Assembly (NCBI RefSeq): GCF_002196855.1
Contig: NZ_NIPW01000007.1
Span: 62,001-126,000 of the forward strand
Length of the DNA: 64,000 nucleotides
Source: Haematobacter genomosp. 1
Lineage (GTDB): Bacteria; Pseudomonadota; Alphaproteobacteria; Rhodobacterales; Rhodobacteraceae
Direction of reading: 5' to 3'
The position numbers and the translations under genes were made by a program. Below the pieces are notes generated by a model, which saw only the letters and a program-made list of their open reading frames with translations, did no database searches and had not been told where the DNA came from. Every line of letters starts with the position of its first letter. Positions within the stretch are counted from its first letter, which is position 1. Shown here in pieces: positions 63,764-64,000 of this stretch.

Positions 63764-64000
63764 GTGCCCGGCAACCTGAAGAGACGCTCCGCCCTTGCAC
63801 CGGCGGTGGTCAGTACGATGTTCATCGCGATGTATATCGCGCCTGCCATCAGGAAGAGCGGCAACGGCTCCAGCGTGGATGCAGAAAGGTCGCGGGTCAT
63901 CTTGGTAAGCTCCATCACTCCGACCACGGAAACCAGCGCGGAAGCGTGCAGGATGGCGACAGCCTCGTTCACGATGGCCGGTATCGTCAGACGGAGCGCC
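63760..64000 (-). CDS. Polar amino acid ABC transporter permease, C-terminal part (cut by the window edge)
   Basis: About 80 residues of the C-terminus of a second permease are visible. The frame is open to the right edge, reading RLTIPAIVNEAVAILHASAL and then VSVVGVMELTKMTRDL, which matches the part of HisQ/HisM-type permeases just after the EAA loop and the last membrane segments. The GTG at 63972 is internal, not the start. Its stop overlaps the next permease start. Confidence 0.85.
   Translation of the reverse strand, partial: ALRLTIPAIVNEAVAILHASALVSVVGVMELTKMTRDLSASTLEPLPLFLMAGAIYIAMNIVLTTAGARAERLFRLPGT

Overview
The window is high-GC, densely packed DNA from an alphaproteobacterium, most likely a member of the Rhodobacterales (inference from gene content and style: three TRAP transporter sets, taurine and aliphatic-type ABC importers, FCD-type GntR regulators, an AGCS symporter, and many ATGA-overlapping operons with GGAGG-type ribosome sites). 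It reads as a catabolic and transport region. I see no phage, plasmid, CRISPR array, tRNA or rRNA.

Layout. (a) 3-7552: a plus-strand operon for a CoA-activated dicarboxylate: acyl-CoA dehydrogenase (cut by the window edge), class I and class III CoA-transferases, MaoC hydratase, CitE-type lyase and a complete TRAP transporter. The combination resembles itaconate/methylsuccinate-type breakdown to acetyl-CoA and pyruvate. An MFS carrier and a second MaoC protein follow (7865-9642). (b) 9652-16916: a small palindromic element, then a GntR regulator divergent from an operon of NRAMP-like YcsG, PxpA, a YcsI-type hydro-lyase, a fused PxpB-PxpC and a biotin carboxylase-BCCP. This is a 5-oxoprolinase cluster with a full biotin carboxylation arm. 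(c) 17078-26829: TerC, a DUF1330 protein, a LysR regulator, a DadA-like oxidoreductase, a TRAP system with a fused DctQM permease, a BASS-type carrier and an Asp/Glu-racemase-like protein. (d) 27073-29327: an acyl-CoA dehydrogenase and APH-type kinase pair, reminiscent of 4-hydroxyacyl-CoA breakdown.

(e) 29328-30709 holds no supportable gene. (f) 30710-37130: a DUF442/metallo-beta-lactamase sulfur protein divergent from tauABC, an AGCS symporter and a secreted Cys-containing protein. (g) 37165-39830: a second NMT1/SsuA-type ABC importer. (h) 40102-43928: a MarR regulator, an aromatic-acid MFS carrier and a 3-hydroxybenzoate 4-monooxygenase-like enzyme, with a perfect palindrome as likely operator. 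(i) 44022-46172: a COG0523 GTPase, a small CxxC protein and an HpPgdA-like deacetylase in one operon. (j) 47244-51972: a YciA-like thioesterase, an octamer tandem repeat, a FepA-like siderophore receptor and a methyltransferase behind an RBS-covering hairpin. (k) 52184-56605: a hydroxyproline-type catabolic cluster (DHDPS-family deaminase, Ldh2-family reductase, D-amino acid dehydrogenase, proline-racemase-family epimerase). (l) 56793-61945: decayed DNA: an IS5-type transposase remnant, an intact serine hydrolase, a Baeyer-Villiger-type monooxygenase broken by one in-frame TGA, and an AraC regulator broken by a one-base frameshift. (m) 62313-64000: a polar amino acid ABC importer running off the right edge.

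The most unusual feature is the two-polypeptide, urea-carboxylase-like biotin enzyme embedded in the Pxp cluster, next to an NRAMP-fold carrier that lacks the metal-binding motifs. All function calls come from reading motifs and context; no database search was run.
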